From the NCBI RefSeq assembly GCF_023284065.1, contig NZ_JAKIKP010000019.1:1-39541 (forward strand): a stretch of 39,541 bases of DNA. Direction: 5' to 3'. Below, piece after piece: positions 7,195 to 15,399 of the stretch. The position numbers and the translations under genes are program-made. The notes beneath the pieces were generated by a model. It ran no database searches, was not told where the DNA came from, and saw only the letters and a program-made list of their open reading frames with translations. This DNA is from Shewanella gaetbuli. GTDB taxonomy: Bacteria > Pseudomonadota > Gammaproteobacteria > Enterobacterales > Shewanellaceae. The first letter of the stretch is position 1. Each line of letters begins with the position of its first letter.

Positions 7195-8553
7195 ATGAAT
7201 CAACATCTTGATAATGTGTTATTTAAAGTGAGTCAGTCAGACACCATTGACCAAGGTGATTTAACCCATGCCTCCAAGTTAATAATTGAATCTATTTGTT
7301 ATGGACTTGAGGTGGAGCGAGCGGGTATATGGCGTTTAGCAGATGATAGGCAATCAATAGAGTGTTATTTATTAATCGATAACGATACTCAACAAGAAAA
7401 TATAACCTTAACAAGAGAAAACTTTCCGCAATATTTTAACGCACTTGATAATGAGCGAGTTATTGCTGCATCTGATGCGTGCACTAACCCCGCCACCGCA
7501 GAGTTTAGAGACATATATTTAAAACCTTTAGGCATTGTTTCTATGCTTGATAGTCCTATTCGACATGCCGGTAAAATGATTGGCATTATTTGTTGTGAGA
7601 ACCGCGGAAGCCTTAAAGAATGGACCCGAGATGAAGAGGTTTTTGTTAGCTCTTTAGCTGATTTGTATGGCCGTGCAGTGAATGCAAATCAAGTCAGAGC
7701 GAAACAAGCAGAATTAGAAAAGTTAAATGCTGAACTTGAGTCAATTGTTGCTGAAAGAACCCATGAATTACAGCAAGCATTAGACAATTTAAAAGCGACT
7801 CAGGCCACTTTAATAGAAAGTGAAAAATTAGCGACTTTAGGTAATTTAGTTGCAGGTGTTGCCCATGAAGTTAATACTCCTTTGGGAATATCTGTCACTT
7901 CAACAAGTCATTGTATTGATGAGCTCAACAAGCTAAAAAAACTATTTGAATCTGGTGAGTTAGAAGAGCAAGAATTTGAATATTTTATCGACACAATGAA
8001 CGATGGTTTGTTGCTAATTAATCGAAATTTGTCTCGGGCCGCGGAATTGGTGCATAACTTTAAACGTACGGCAGCAGATCAGTTAATTTTGGAGAAAGAG
8101 CATTTTGATTTAACGGAATATGTAGAGCAAATATCCACCCCATTACGGCCGCTTACCCGTAAGCATAATATTGAGTTAATTATTGAGCTACCCGAAAAAA
8201 TCATGATAGATTCTTACCCAGGCGCAATAGCTCAAATCTTCACCAACTTAGTGTCTAACTGTTTCCGCCATGCCTTTCCTGAAGGTTTTGAAGGCGATAA
8301 AACCATTATTCTTGGAGCAAAAACCTGTGGTAATGAGGTGAAATTATATTACAAAGATAATGGTAAAGGCTTGTCACAAGAAGTGAAAGACAAGATCTTT
8401 CAACCGTTTTTTACCACGGCACGAGCAGTTGGAGGGACAGGGCTAGGCATGTCGATAGTTTATAATTTAGTGACTCAGAAGTTAGGCGGAAGGCTTGAAA
8501 TAACGTCTGAGCTTAATCAAGGGCTGGAAATTGATATTTATTTAAGCTTATAA
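7195..8553 (+). CDS. GAF-domain sensor histidine kinase
   Basis: A 452-residue soluble histidine kinase with no transmembrane segment. An N-terminal GAF domain (about 10-165) contains AGIWRLADD and the typical GIICCENR strand. A coiled coil (about 170-215, ELEKLNAELESIVAERTHEL) leads to the dimerisation/phosphoacceptor helix with His224 in GVAHEVNTPLG. The HATPase domain shows N box NLVSNCFRHAF, G1 DNGKG, F box FFTT and G2 GGTGLG. The start is ATG at 7195, 4 bases after the upstream stop; translation is probably coupled, since no strong ribosome site is visible. It presumably phosphorylates the HD-GYP regulator in response to an unknown intracellular ligand. A bidirectional terminator follows. 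Confidence 0.92.
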   Translation: MNQHLDNVLFKVSQSDTIDQGDLTHASKLIIESICYGLEVERAGIWRLADDRQSIECYLLIDNDTQQENITLTRENFPQYFNALDNERVIAASDACTNPATAEFRDIYLKPLGIVSMLDSPIRHAGKMIGIICCENRGSLKEWTRDEEVFVSSLADLYGRAVNANQVRAKQAELEKLNAELESIVAERTHELQQALDNLKATQATLIESEKLATLGNLVAGVAHEVNTPLGISVTSTSHCIDELNKLKKLFESGELEEQEFEYFIDTMNDGLLLINRNLSRAAELVHNFKRTAADQLILEKEHFDLTEYVEQISTPLRPLTRKHNIELIIELPEKIMIDSYPGAIAQIFTNLVSNCFRHAFPEGFEGDKTIILGAKTCGNEVKLYYKDNGKGLSQEVKDKIFQPFFTTARAVGGTGLGMSIVYNLVTQKLGGRLEITSELNQGLEIDIYLSL

Positions 8554-8580
8554 AAAAACGCACTTTAACGTGCGTTTTTT
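8554..8580. terminator. Bidirectional terminator between the kinase gene and proS
   Basis: AAAAAACGCAC pairs with GTGCGTTTTTT around a short loop. It lies between two convergent genes and works for both. Confidence 0.9.
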
Positions 8581-8608
8581 AGTGAACTAAATCTTTAAAG
8601 TGAGTCAG

Positions 8609-10324
8609 TTATTGGTTAGCGTTTGCTTTTAAGAAATCGATTAATTCAGCAAAAGGAATATTTTGTTTTTCGCCAGTTCTGCGATTCTTATATTCAAATA
8701 CGCCTTCATCAATGTTTCTATCGCCAATTACTACCACGTGCGGTAAGCCGATAAGCTCCATATCATTAAACATCACACCTGGACGCTCTTTACGATCATC
8801 CATTAACACTTCAATTCCTTCAGCTTGTAAATCAGCGTAAAGCTTTTCAGCTATTTCTGCTACTCGATGAGATTTGTGCATGTTCATTGGTAAAATACCC
8901 ACTTGGAAAGGCGCAATAGCTTCAGGCCAAATAATGCCTCTATCGTCGTGGTTTTGTTCAATAGCGGCAGCCACAATTCGGCTAACACCCACACCATAAC
9001 ATCCCATCAACAATACTTGAGCTTTACCGTTTTCGTCTAACACGGTGGCGTTCATGGCTTCAGAGTAGTTAGTACCCAGTTGGAAAATATGACCCACTTC
9101 AATACCACGTGCCATAGCATATGTTCCTTGGCCATCAGGTGTTGTTTCACCTTCAACCACGTTGCGAATATCAGCGGTGGTTGCTAAAGCAACATCTCGT
9201 TGCCAGTTAATGCCAAAATGATGTTTATCATCTTGGTTGGCGCCTGCAGCAAAGTCGCTCAATACTGCTGCGCTATGGTCAACAACCAATGGGATAGTTA
9301 ACCCGACAGGGCCTAATGAGCCAGGGCCTGCACCAATAGCACTGCGAATTTCAGCTTCAGTAGCAAACTCAAGAGGCGATGCAACTAGTTCAAGTTTTTC
9401 AGCTTTTACTTCGTTTAATTCATGATCGCCACGAACTAATAAGGCCACTAATGGCGCTTCATCTGTTGCACCTTTAACGATTAATGTCTTAACCGTTTTA
9501 GTGATCGTTAATTCAAATTGCTCAACTAATTCCGCAATGGTTTTGGCATTAGGTGTGTCAACTAGTTGAAGCTCTTGTGTTGCTTCACCGCGCGTTTCTG
9601 TTGGCATTGGTGATTCCGCTTTTTCAATGTTGGCAGCGTAATCACTGTCTGTTGAGTAAGCGATAAGATCTTCACCACTGTTGGCAAGTACATGGAACTC
9701 ATGGGATAAGCTACCACCAATTGAGCCCGTATCTGCAAGAACTGGACGGAACTCAAGGCCCATACGCGTTAAAATATTGCAGTAAGCGGTATACATGGAT
9801 TCATAGGTTTCATCCATCGTTTGCTGGTCTAAATGGAAAGAATAGGCATCTTTCATCAAAAATTCACGTGCGCGCATTACGCCAAAACGAGGTCGAACTT
9901 CGTCACGAAACTTTGTTTGAACTTGGTATAGATTTAAAGGTAACTGTTTATAAGAGTTAACTTCTTTTCTGACTAAGTCGGTAATAACTTCTTCATGGGT
10001 TGGGCCTAAGACGAAATCACGGTTGTGACGGTCTTGAAAACGCAGTAATTCAGGGCCAAACTTCTCCCAACGACCGGTCTCAACCCATAGATCAGCGGGT
10101 TGAACAAGCGGCATTAAGATTTCAACAGCACCTGCATTATTCATTTCTTCACGTACAATAGCTTCTACTTTACGAAGTACACGTAAACCAGACGGTAACC
10201 AGCTGTATAAACCTGAAGCGTTACGACGGATCATTCCCGCTCGAAGCATTAATTGATGGCTGATGACTTCAGCATTTGCTGGGGTTTCTTTTTGTGTTGA
10301 AAGCAGGTACTTACTTACGCGCAT
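8609..10324 (-). CDS. proS: Prolyl-tRNA synthetase, bacterial type
   Basis: Charges tRNA-Pro with proline in the cytoplasm. From ATG 10324 it has 571 residues, about the same as E. coli ProS, and opens MRVSKYLLSTQKETPA as that protein does. Class II motif 2 is seen around FRDEVRPRFGVMRAREFLMKDAYSFH and motif 3 in GCYGVGVSRIVAAAIEQ. The editing (INS) domain lies between, about residues 225-405, and the anticodon-binding domain is at the C terminus. I chose 10324 because GGAAA is properly spaced before it; the frame is open 15 codons further up. It is last in the row rcsF-trmO-acyltransferase-proS. Confidence 0.97.
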   Translation of the reverse strand: MRVSKYLLSTQKETPANAEVISHQLMLRAGMIRRNASGLYSWLPSGLRVLRKVEAIVREEMNNAGAVEILMPLVQPADLWVETGRWEKFGPELLRFQDRHNRDFVLGPTHEEVITDLVRKEVNSYKQLPLNLYQVQTKFRDEVRPRFGVMRAREFLMKDAYSFHLDQQTMDETYESMYTAYCNILTRMGLEFRPVLADTGSIGGSLSHEFHVLANSGEDLIAYSTDSDYAANIEKAESPMPTETRGEATQELQLVDTPNAKTIAELVEQFELTITKTVKTLIVKGATDEAPLVALLVRGDHELNEVKAEKLELVASPLEFATEAEIRSAIGAGPGSLGPVGLTIPLVVDHSAAVLSDFAAGANQDDKHHFGINWQRDVALATTADIRNVVEGETTPDGQGTYAMARGIEVGHIFQLGTNYSEAMNATVLDENGKAQVLLMGCYGVGVSRIVAAAIEQNHDDRGIIWPEAIAPFQVGILPMNMHKSHRVAEIAEKLYADLQAEGIEVLMDDRKERPGVMFNDMELIGLPHVVVIGDRNIDEGVFEYKNRRTGEKQNIPFAELIDFLKANANQ

Positions 10325-10413
10325 TTCGGTTTCCATATAAATAAAATTCAATGGGCGACATTTTAGCACTTGAAGCGCTTATGTCACCTGATTATTCATC
10401 TATACGGGAGGTT

Positions 10414-11031
10414 TTATGATGTCTTTTGTCGTCTGTCGCCAATCACTTTAGCAGGGTTACCTGCAACGATTGCATATGCGGGCACATCTTTGGTAACAAT
10501 ACAGCCCATTCCAATAATGGCATGGTCACCAATGGTAATACCGTCAACTAGACCTGCTTGAGCACCAATCCATACATCTTTTCCAATATAAATCCCTTTA
10601 GACGAAACAGGCTGCTGATATATCGGGGTGTCTGGGGTCATACCATGATTAAATGCGTAAACCGTTACATTGTTGGCTATGCGGGTTTGCGCACCAATAT
10701 GAATACCTGACCTTCCACCATCTAAACTACAGCTGTGGTTAATGGCCACTTCATCACCTAAGGTTATTGGACCATGCATAAAAACATCTGCGGCAATCAT
10801 ACATTTATCACCAATGATAATGTCTCTTCCGGGTTCGGCAAATAACTGAGCTTCAGGGGCAATGAAGCATTGTTGACCAATGTTAACGGTTTCAAGTTGA
10901 GTTAATTCAGCTTGAATAGCATCTTGCCACGGTTTTGCCCACGACAATAATTTAGGCTTAAGGCTGAAATATAACCAAGGCATCCAAGATAATCTTTTTT
11001 TATGCTGTTGCTGATAGTCGATTTCAGCCAT
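10414..11031 (-). CDS. Left-handed beta-helix (hexapeptide repeat) acyltransferase
   Basis: A 205-residue putative O-acetyltransferase of the WcaF/maltose acetyltransferase type. Hexapeptide repeats of the [IV]G-x(4) pattern run from about residue 50 to the end: IIIGDKCMIAADV, ITLGDEVAINHS, IYIGKDVWIGAQAG, ITIGDHAIIGMGCIVTKDV. The catalytic His is probably that in AFNHGM. The closing AYAIVAGNPAKVIG is the family signature. The acceptor (surface sugar, nodulation-type or other) is not indicated. ATG 11031 is preferred, with GTG 11034 directly before it. It sits between trmO and proS, which are adjacent in E. coli, so it looks like an insertion into a conserved row. Confidence 0.87.
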   Translation of the reverse strand: MAEIDYQQQHKKRLSWMPWLYFSLKPKLLSWAKPWQDAIQAELTQLETVNIGQQCFIAPEAQLFAEPGRDIIIGDKCMIAADVFMHGPITLGDEVAINHSCSLDGGRSGIHIGAQTRIANNVTVYAFNHGMTPDTPIYQQPVSSKGIYIGKDVWIGAQAGLVDGITIGDHAIIGMGCIVTKDVPAYAIVAGNPAKVIGDRRQKTS

Positions 11032-11089
11032 CACTTAATTCCAGTTGAATATAAAGTTGAATAATAGAGGGTGAGTATAGAATCGTGGT

Positions 11090-11806
11090 TTACTTCACCG
11101 AGGTGGGTTTTAATTCCATAACAGTAATAACCTCATCAGTCACTTGCCATAAGATATCTAAATCATATAAGGCAACTTGGTAAATTTTAGCATCTTCTTT
11201 CGCTTTCTTATAAGCTGGTCTAGGGTCTTGAGAAAGTACCGCTGAAATTAATGACTTTAATTCACTATATTGTTGTTTTTGCATTAACTCATTAATTTGC
11301 TCAAGTGCTTTAATAGAATATTTTACCTCTATTAATTCAGGTGCTCGCTGTGCAATACCGCCAATGGCATTTTCAATGGCATCAGAAAAAGGAATATACG
11401 GTTTAATATCAATTATTGGTGTCCCGTCAAGTAAGTCCATTCCTGATATTTCTAAACATACTTTACCCTTGAGCTCGACAACACCATGAAGTTTTACCAC
11501 GGATTGACCAATACCATTGGGACGAAAGGTTGAGCGGGTAGCAAATACACCTAGTTTTTCATTGCCACCAAGCCGTGGAGGCCTGACCGTTGTTTTCCAA
11601 CCTTGTTCAAGGTTTTCATGGAAGCAAAATAATAACCAAATATGAGAATATTGCTCAATGCCTCTAACTGCATCTAGATTATTAAGCTCTCCCGTTAGCT
11701 CAACATATCCCTTAACATCAACTAGACCAGGCTGTCGTGGAATACCAAATTTTTGCTTATAAGGTGTGCGGCAGATTGCAACTTGGTTGATTTGAGATGA
11801 AAACAT
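11090..11806 (-). CDS. trmO: tRNA (N6-threonylcarbamoyladenosine(37)-N6)-methyltransferase TrmO
   Basis: The TrmO (YaeB/TsaA) family uses S-adenosylmethionine to methylate t6A37 in the tRNA anticodon loop, making m6t6A. The 238 residues match the usual length. The family core is present: RTPYKQKFGIPRQPGL, YSHIWLLFCFH, VRPPRLGG, GVFATRSTFRPNGIG and LDGTPIIDIKPYIPFSD. A beta-barrel N-terminal domain is followed by a smaller C-terminal domain. It lies 59 bases after rcsF and ahead of proS, as in E. coli. Confidence 0.95.
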   Translation of the reverse strand: MFSSQINQVAICRTPYKQKFGIPRQPGLVDVKGYVELTGELNNLDAVRGIEQYSHIWLLFCFHENLEQGWKTTVRPPRLGGNEKLGVFATRSTFRPNGIGQSVVKLHGVVELKGKVCLEISGMDLLDGTPIIDIKPYIPFSDAIENAIGGIAQRAPELIEVKYSIKALEQINELMQKQQYSELKSLISAVLSQDPRPAYKKAKEDAKIYQVALYDLDILWQVTDEVITVMELKPTSVK

Positions 11807-11865
11807 GGTGATTGTTCAACTTTTTATTACGGGAAATCACAATAACGAAAAAACGTTAATTTCAG

Positions 11866-12273
11866 TTAGTTAACTTGTACTGATTTAATGGCTTGTCCTG
11901 AGCAGATGCTCCTAGACACACAAACTGAGTCAGGCTCATTTATATCAATACAATGCTGAATGATAATGCCTGTCGCACCGAGTTCCGCAGCTTTTTGACG
12001 TGCCTGAGTTCTGGCATCAGATATTGATGATGGGGCGTCATTGGCTTGTTCTTGGCATGATTCGCCTTCAACTAAACTTAGCATGTCAAATTTGCCTTTA
12101 GGCAAGTTGCTGCCTTCATAAACGGTTACCTCGCCAACTTTGAAATAGTCATTAATTTTTTCACTATCAAGATTGGTGTTGAAAGCATAGTCACCTGCAC
12201 AGGCAGTTAATACCAAGCTTAAAGAAGTGATGGTTAATACGTTAGAAACACGAGAGTGCATAGGTTGGCTCAT
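11866..12273 (-). CDS. rcsF: RcsF-type outer-membrane stress lipoprotein
   Basis: A 135-residue lipoprotein. The lipobox LVLTAC puts the lipidated Cys at 25, with Ala at +2, so sorting to the outer membrane is expected. Four further cysteines (73, 108, 118, 124) fall almost exactly where RcsF has its disulfide-forming cysteines, and the ARTQARQKAAELGATGIII segment is typical of RcsF. In enterobacteria RcsF signals envelope damage to the Rcs phosphorelay; no Rcs genes are in this window, so the partner here is open. It sits upstream of trmO and proS as in E. coli. The start could also be the Met at codon 5. Confidence 0.88.
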   Translation of the reverse strand: MSQPMHSRVSNVLTITSLSLVLTACAGDYAFNTNLDSEKINDYFKVGEVTVYEGSNLPKGKFDMLSLVEGESCQEQANDAPSSISDARTQARQKAAELGATGIIIQHCIDINEPDSVCVSRSICSGQAIKSVQVN

Positions 12274-12339
12274 TAATGCGAAATTTTATTTAGTTTACCT
12301 TTTCTTTATTTGAGGATAAAGCGAACTTTATTTTTCCAC

Positions 12340-12367
12340 AAAAAAAGCGCCTACCTAAGTAAGCGCT
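12340..12367 (-). terminator. Terminator of the H-NS family gene
   Basis: On the minus strand, AGCGCTTAC pairs with GTAGGCGCT (one mismatch) around a 4-base loop and is followed by seven T. It lies 22 bases after the hns stop codon. Confidence 0.85.
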
Positions 12368-12388
12368 AATTCACAATAGAAGGGGGAG

Positions 12389-12796
12389 TTATTCCATTCC
12401 AGGGATTAAGAAATCATTAATTGATTTACCCGCATCCACTTGGTTTTTGAATACTGTTGGCATACGGCCTTGGCCAGTCCATTGAATTAACTCACCGTCA
12501 ACCGTTATCTGATATTTAGGCGGACGAGGAGCACGCTTTTTAGGCGCGGGTTTCGCGGCGGCAACATCCCCAAAGTCTTCAATAGATAAACCGCTGTTTT
12601 CAATTTGAGCAAGAATTTCAGCAATTCGTGCATTTCGTTCAGCATTTGCAGCTTCTTCAGCTTTCGCTTCTTCTTCTTTCTCGACAATAACTTTATCTAA
12701 CTTAGCTGCAACCTCACGTAATTCATCAGCAGTTAATTCTTTCACTGCAGCTTTAAAACGACGGCCATGGGTTAAAATATCTAAAAAATCACTCAT
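12389..12796 (-). CDS. hns: H-NS family histone-like nucleoid-structuring protein
   Basis: A 135-residue nucleoid protein that silences AT-rich DNA. The N-terminal helical oligomerisation region (about 1-75, rich in Glu/Lys/Ala) is followed by a basic linker (KPAPKKRAPRPPKY) and the C-terminal DNA-binding domain with the minor-groove motif WTGQGRMP. E. coli H-NS is 137 residues, with TWTGQGRTP at the same place. ATG 12796 is chosen because MSDFLDILTHGRRFKAA is the usual H-NS start; the frame is open 22 codons further. It is a single-gene unit with its own terminator and a long AT-rich upstream region, which would suit autoregulation. Confidence 0.92.
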   Translation of the reverse strand: MSDFLDILTHGRRFKAAVKELTADELREVAAKLDKVIVEKEEEAKAEEAANAERNARIAEILAQIENSGLSIEDFGDVAAAKPAPKKRAPRPPKYQITVDGELIQWTGQGRMPTVFKNQVDAGKSINDFLIPGME

Positions 12797-13273
12797 AATC
12801 TTATATGCCCTACTTAGATGGGATTTGAAACCTTTGCTATTGAATATTGAATGGATTGACACATGTCGTACAAATAAAAGTTTGATGAATAACTATTTAT
12901 ATTCATTTTTACTATTAGTTTGACTTCGCTCCTTAAAGACAAATTCTTTTAGAAGTAAACATAAGCATTCAAAACATTACATTTAAAGTCGTAAATAACA
13001 ATTAACAAATGAATTATTAATTAACTCATATAATAGAAACATATGGGCATATGATCAATTTTATTTTTATAAATTAATTAAAATTTATAAAAATATCGCA
13101 CTAGTTTTATCAAAGATGATGAATTTGAGTTTATGCTCTAATTTTGTGGTTAATAAAAATAGTATCGCAAAGGTTTAAAAGAGATTGATTATCGAAATCT
13201 CAGTTTAATGTAAAGTGTTACTTTAGCTTGCCATATAGGGGCTAATATTTTGTTAAACAGGCGTTTTAATTAG
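12797..13273. other. AT-rich region between hns and etfB
   Basis: About 480 bases with no credible gene on either strand. It is markedly richer in A and T than its surroundings, with runs of A/T and a repeated CATATG (near 13041 and 13050). It must hold the hns promoter (minus) and part of the etfBA control region (plus). Such composition is typical of H-NS binding DNA, so autoregulation is a reasonable guess; no sharp operator is visible. Confidence 0.5.
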
Positions 13274-13291
13274 GTTGACGTTAACGTCAAC
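13274..13291. promoter_or_regulatory. Perfect 18-bp palindrome ahead of etfBA, probable LiuR-type operator
   Basis: GTTGACGTTAACGTCAAC equals its own reverse complement. It lies 78 bp before the etfB start and overlaps a possible -35 box (TTGACG, 13275-13280); a -10-like TAAAGT follows at 13298-13303 with 17-base spacing. The ACGT-centred form resembles what I recall of the site of LiuR, the MerR-family regulator of branched-chain amino acid and fatty acid degradation that controls etfBA in several proteobacteria. The regulator assignment is inference; the palindrome is observed. Confidence 0.65.
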
Positions 13292-13368
13292 AGCACGTAA
13301 AGTTGAGACCATCTTGCATTGGTTTTGCCAATGTGTAGTCCATAGACAAGGTGAATAAAGGAAACCCT

Positions 13369-14118
13369 ATGAAAGTATTGGTACCTGTAAAGCGCGTCGT
13401 TGATGCCAATGTAAAGGTCAGGGTAAAAGCTGATAACTCTAATGTTGATACTGCTAATTTAAAAATGGCGTTAAATCCATTTTGTGAAATAGCTGTAGAA
13501 GAAGCGGTTCGCTTGAAAGAAGCTGGCGTTGTAACTGAAATTGTTGTGGTCACTATTGGCAATAAATCTGCTCAAGAACAACTTCGAACTGCAATGGCCT
13601 TAGGCGCTGACCGAGCTATTCATGTTGAAACCGATGAAGAGTTAGTTCCGTTATCTATTGCCAAATTACTTCTAGCTGTCCAACAAAAAGAACAAGCTCA
13701 ATTAGTCGTTTTTGGTAAGCAATCTATTGACGGAGATAACAATCAAACAGGACAAATGTTAGCTGCTTTAGCGGATATGCCTCAAGCGACTTTTGCGTCT
13801 GAAGTGAAAGTAGAAGACAGCAATATTGTAGTCACTCGTGAAATTGATGGTGGACTACAAACCCTTAAAATGGCTTTACCTGCAGTGGTTACCGTTGATT
13901 TACGTCTAAATGAACCTCGTTATGCCTCTTTACCCAATATCATGAAGGCCAAGCGTAAGCCGTTAGAGTCTTTAAGCATTGATGATTTAGGGGTGACATT
14001 AAAGTCGCATCAAACCGTGCTTAACGTTGCTCCTCCTGCAGAACGTCAAGCGGGGATCATGGTGTCTTCTGTTGAAGAGTTAGTTGAAAAATTAAAAAAT
14101 GAAGCGAAGGTGATCTAA
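13369..14118 (+). CDS. etfB: Electron transfer flavoprotein, beta subunit
   Basis: A 249-residue beta subunit of the soluble ETF heterodimer that takes electrons from acyl-CoA dehydrogenases (fatty acid and branched-chain amino acid oxidation) and passes them to ETF-ubiquinone oxidoreductase. It opens MKVLVPVKRVVD and contains the adenine-nucleotide-binding region with LVVFGKQSIDGDNNQTGQM and the family motif LRLNEPRYASLPNIMKAKRKP. ATG 13369 has AAAGGA 6 bases upstream. etfA follows with one base between stop and start. Confidence 0.97.
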   Translation: MKVLVPVKRVVDANVKVRVKADNSNVDTANLKMALNPFCEIAVEEAVRLKEAGVVTEIVVVTIGNKSAQEQLRTAMALGADRAIHVETDEELVPLSIAKLLLAVQQKEQAQLVVFGKQSIDGDNNQTGQMLAALADMPQATFASEVKVEDSNIVVTREIDGGLQTLKMALPAVVTVDLRLNEPRYASLPNIMKAKRKPLESLSIDDLGVTLKSHQTVLNVAPPAERQAGIMVSSVEELVEKLKNEAKVI

Positions 14119-14119
14119 C

Positions 14120-15043
14120 ATGACTATTTTAGTTTTAGCAGAACACGATAATGCCCAATTAAAAGCAGATACGGCTAAAGTTGTTGCTGCGGCGTCTGCC
14201 ATTGGTGGTGATATTCATGTACTTGTTGCGGGTAGCCAATGCAATGATGTTGCTCAAGCTGCCAAATCTTTAGCGGGTGTAAGTAAAGTGTTGATAGCTG
14301 ATTCAGCTGTTTATGCCAATCAACTTGCTGAAAATACGGCAAAATTAATATTAGATATTGCCAGTGATTATTCACACATTTTAGCTGCTGCTTCTAGTGT
14401 AGGCAAAGATACTTTACCTCGTGTTGCAGCATTATTAGATGTGAGCCAACTTTCTGAAGTGGTTGCCGTTCAGTCAGAAGATACCTTTGTTCGTCCTATC
14501 TATGCGGGTAATGCATTAGCTACAGTACAAAGTTTAGATGACAAAAAAGTGATGACCGTTCGTTCAAGTGCTTTTGATGCTGTGGCAGCGACAGGTGATG
14601 CAGAAGTTGTCGCGCTAACTCAAGCGATTTCAGCTTCAACTGAATTCGTTTCGCAAACATTAACTGTGTCAGCACGTCCTGAGTTAGGTAATGCGGGCAT
14701 TATTGTCTCTGGTGGTCGAGGCATGGGTAGCGGTGAAAACTTTGCTATTCTTGAACAATTAGCTGATAAATTGGGTGCCGCTGTAGGTGCGTCTCGCGCC
14801 GCAGTCGATGCGGGTTTTGTGCCTAATGATTTACAAGTGGGTCAAACCGGTAAAATTGTTGCCCCTGACTTGTATATTGCCGTTGGTATTTCTGGAGCAA
14901 TTCAGCATCTTGCTGGCATGAAAGACTCTAAAGTGATTGTGGCTATTAACAAAGATCCTGAAGCGCCAATATTCCAAGTTGCGGATTATGGTTTAGAAGC
15001 TGATTTATTTGATGCTGTTCCAGCATTAAACAATTTGATTTAA
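14120..15043 (+). CDS. etfA: Electron transfer flavoprotein, alpha subunit
   Basis: A 307-residue alpha subunit that binds FAD. The N-terminal domain (about 1-185) pairs with EtfB. The C-terminal FAD domain shows VSGGRGMGSGENF, GASRAAVDAGF, QVGQTGKIVAPDLYIAVGISG, AIQHLAGMKDSKVIVAINKD and PIFQVADYGLEAD, all classic EtfA motifs. The ATG is one base after the etfB stop, with AAGG at 14107-14110, so the pair is translated together. A strong terminator follows. Confidence 0.97.
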   Translation: MTILVLAEHDNAQLKADTAKVVAAASAIGGDIHVLVAGSQCNDVAQAAKSLAGVSKVLIADSAVYANQLAENTAKLILDIASDYSHILAAASSVGKDTLPRVAALLDVSQLSEVVAVQSEDTFVRPIYAGNALATVQSLDDKKVMTVRSSAFDAVAATGDAEVVALTQAISASTEFVSQTLTVSARPELGNAGIIVSGGRGMGSGENFAILEQLADKLGAAVGASRAAVDAGFVPNDLQVGQTGKIVAPDLYIAVGISGAIQHLAGMKDSKVIVAINKDPEAPIFQVADYGLEADLFDAVPALNNLI

Positions 15044-15065
15044 AGTGTGACGCACTTCACGGTAT

Positions 15066-15104
15066 GCGGTTATGGGGTGGCATCCCCATAGCCGCTGTGT
15101 TTTC
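15066..15104 (+). terminator. Terminator of etfBA
   Basis: GCGGTTATGGGG (15066-15077) pairs along all 12 positions with CCCCATAGCCGC (15084-15095, one T-G pair) around a 6-base loop, then TGTGTTTTC. It lies 22 bases after the etfA stop and just before the lysine riboswitch. Confidence 0.85.
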
Positions 15105-15124
15105 ATGTGCTCGCATTTTTGCCC

Positions 15125-15270
15125 TTTAAAGTAGAGGTGCGCTAAATATAAGTAGAGGTAGGTAGGGTGATGCCGATGATGTACCTTGAAAGGATTTAGT
15201 GCCGAAGTTGTCATTGATATCGGTCAATACAGCTGGTGCTGCCACCGAATAGGTGCTGCACTGCCATAGT
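15125..15270 (+). promoter_or_regulatory. Lysine riboswitch (L box) aptamer
   Basis: The segment carries the conserved blocks of the lysine riboswitch in order: GTAGAGGTGCGC (15131-15142), AAGTAG, GATGCCGATGA, the CCTTGAAAGG hairpin region, TGCCGAAG (15200-15207), GCTGGTGCTGCCACC with its partner AGGTGCTGCA, and ACTGCCA (15260-15266). It lies 130 bases upstream of the NhaC-family gene in the same direction. Downstream, CCATAGTA (15264-15271) and TACTATGG (15299-15306) form a hairpin that competes with the closing stem, which would be the switching element. The block content is observed; that lysine represses the gene is family knowledge. Confidence 0.9.
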
Positions 15271-15306
15271 ATTTTTTGTCGGGATGACAAAGAAAAATTA
15301 CTATGG
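15264..15306 (+). promoter_or_regulatory. Riboswitch expression-platform hairpin
   Basis: CCATAGTA and TACTATGG form an 8-bp perfect outer stem; inside, TTGTC and GACAA form an inner stem, with T-rich and A-rich strands between. Its left arm overlaps the last conserved bases of the aptamer (ACTGCCA), so this hairpin and the ligand-stabilised P1 stem cannot both form. A second hairpin, AAGGTA/TACCTT inside GGTG/CACC (about 15325-15356), follows. No clean U-tract is present, so control may be on translation rather than on termination. Confidence 0.6.
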
Positions 15307-15399
15307 AGCGCTACTGATAGGACAGGTGTTTCTAAGGTATCTCATTACCTTTGCACCGGTTCAGTCGCCCTCCATTCGTACACACACGAAGAAAAAATA

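Noticed and set aside
10406..10451. GGGAGG followed by ATG-ATG and an 11-codon frame on the plus strand
   Set aside because: The ribosome site looks perfect, but the frame ends after 11 codons inside the 3' end of the minus-strand acyltransferase gene; most likely chance.
12797..13273. AT-rich gap as a replication origin or mobile-element remnant
   Set aside because: No DnaA boxes in cluster, no terminal inverted repeats or target duplications seen; ordinary promoter region next to hns is simpler.
15253..15399. Upstream extension of the NhaC-family reading frame by 49 codons
   Set aside because: It runs through the riboswitch switching region, has a Cys/His-rich soluble sequence unlike the family, and has no ribosome site; the membrane protein starts at ATG 15400.
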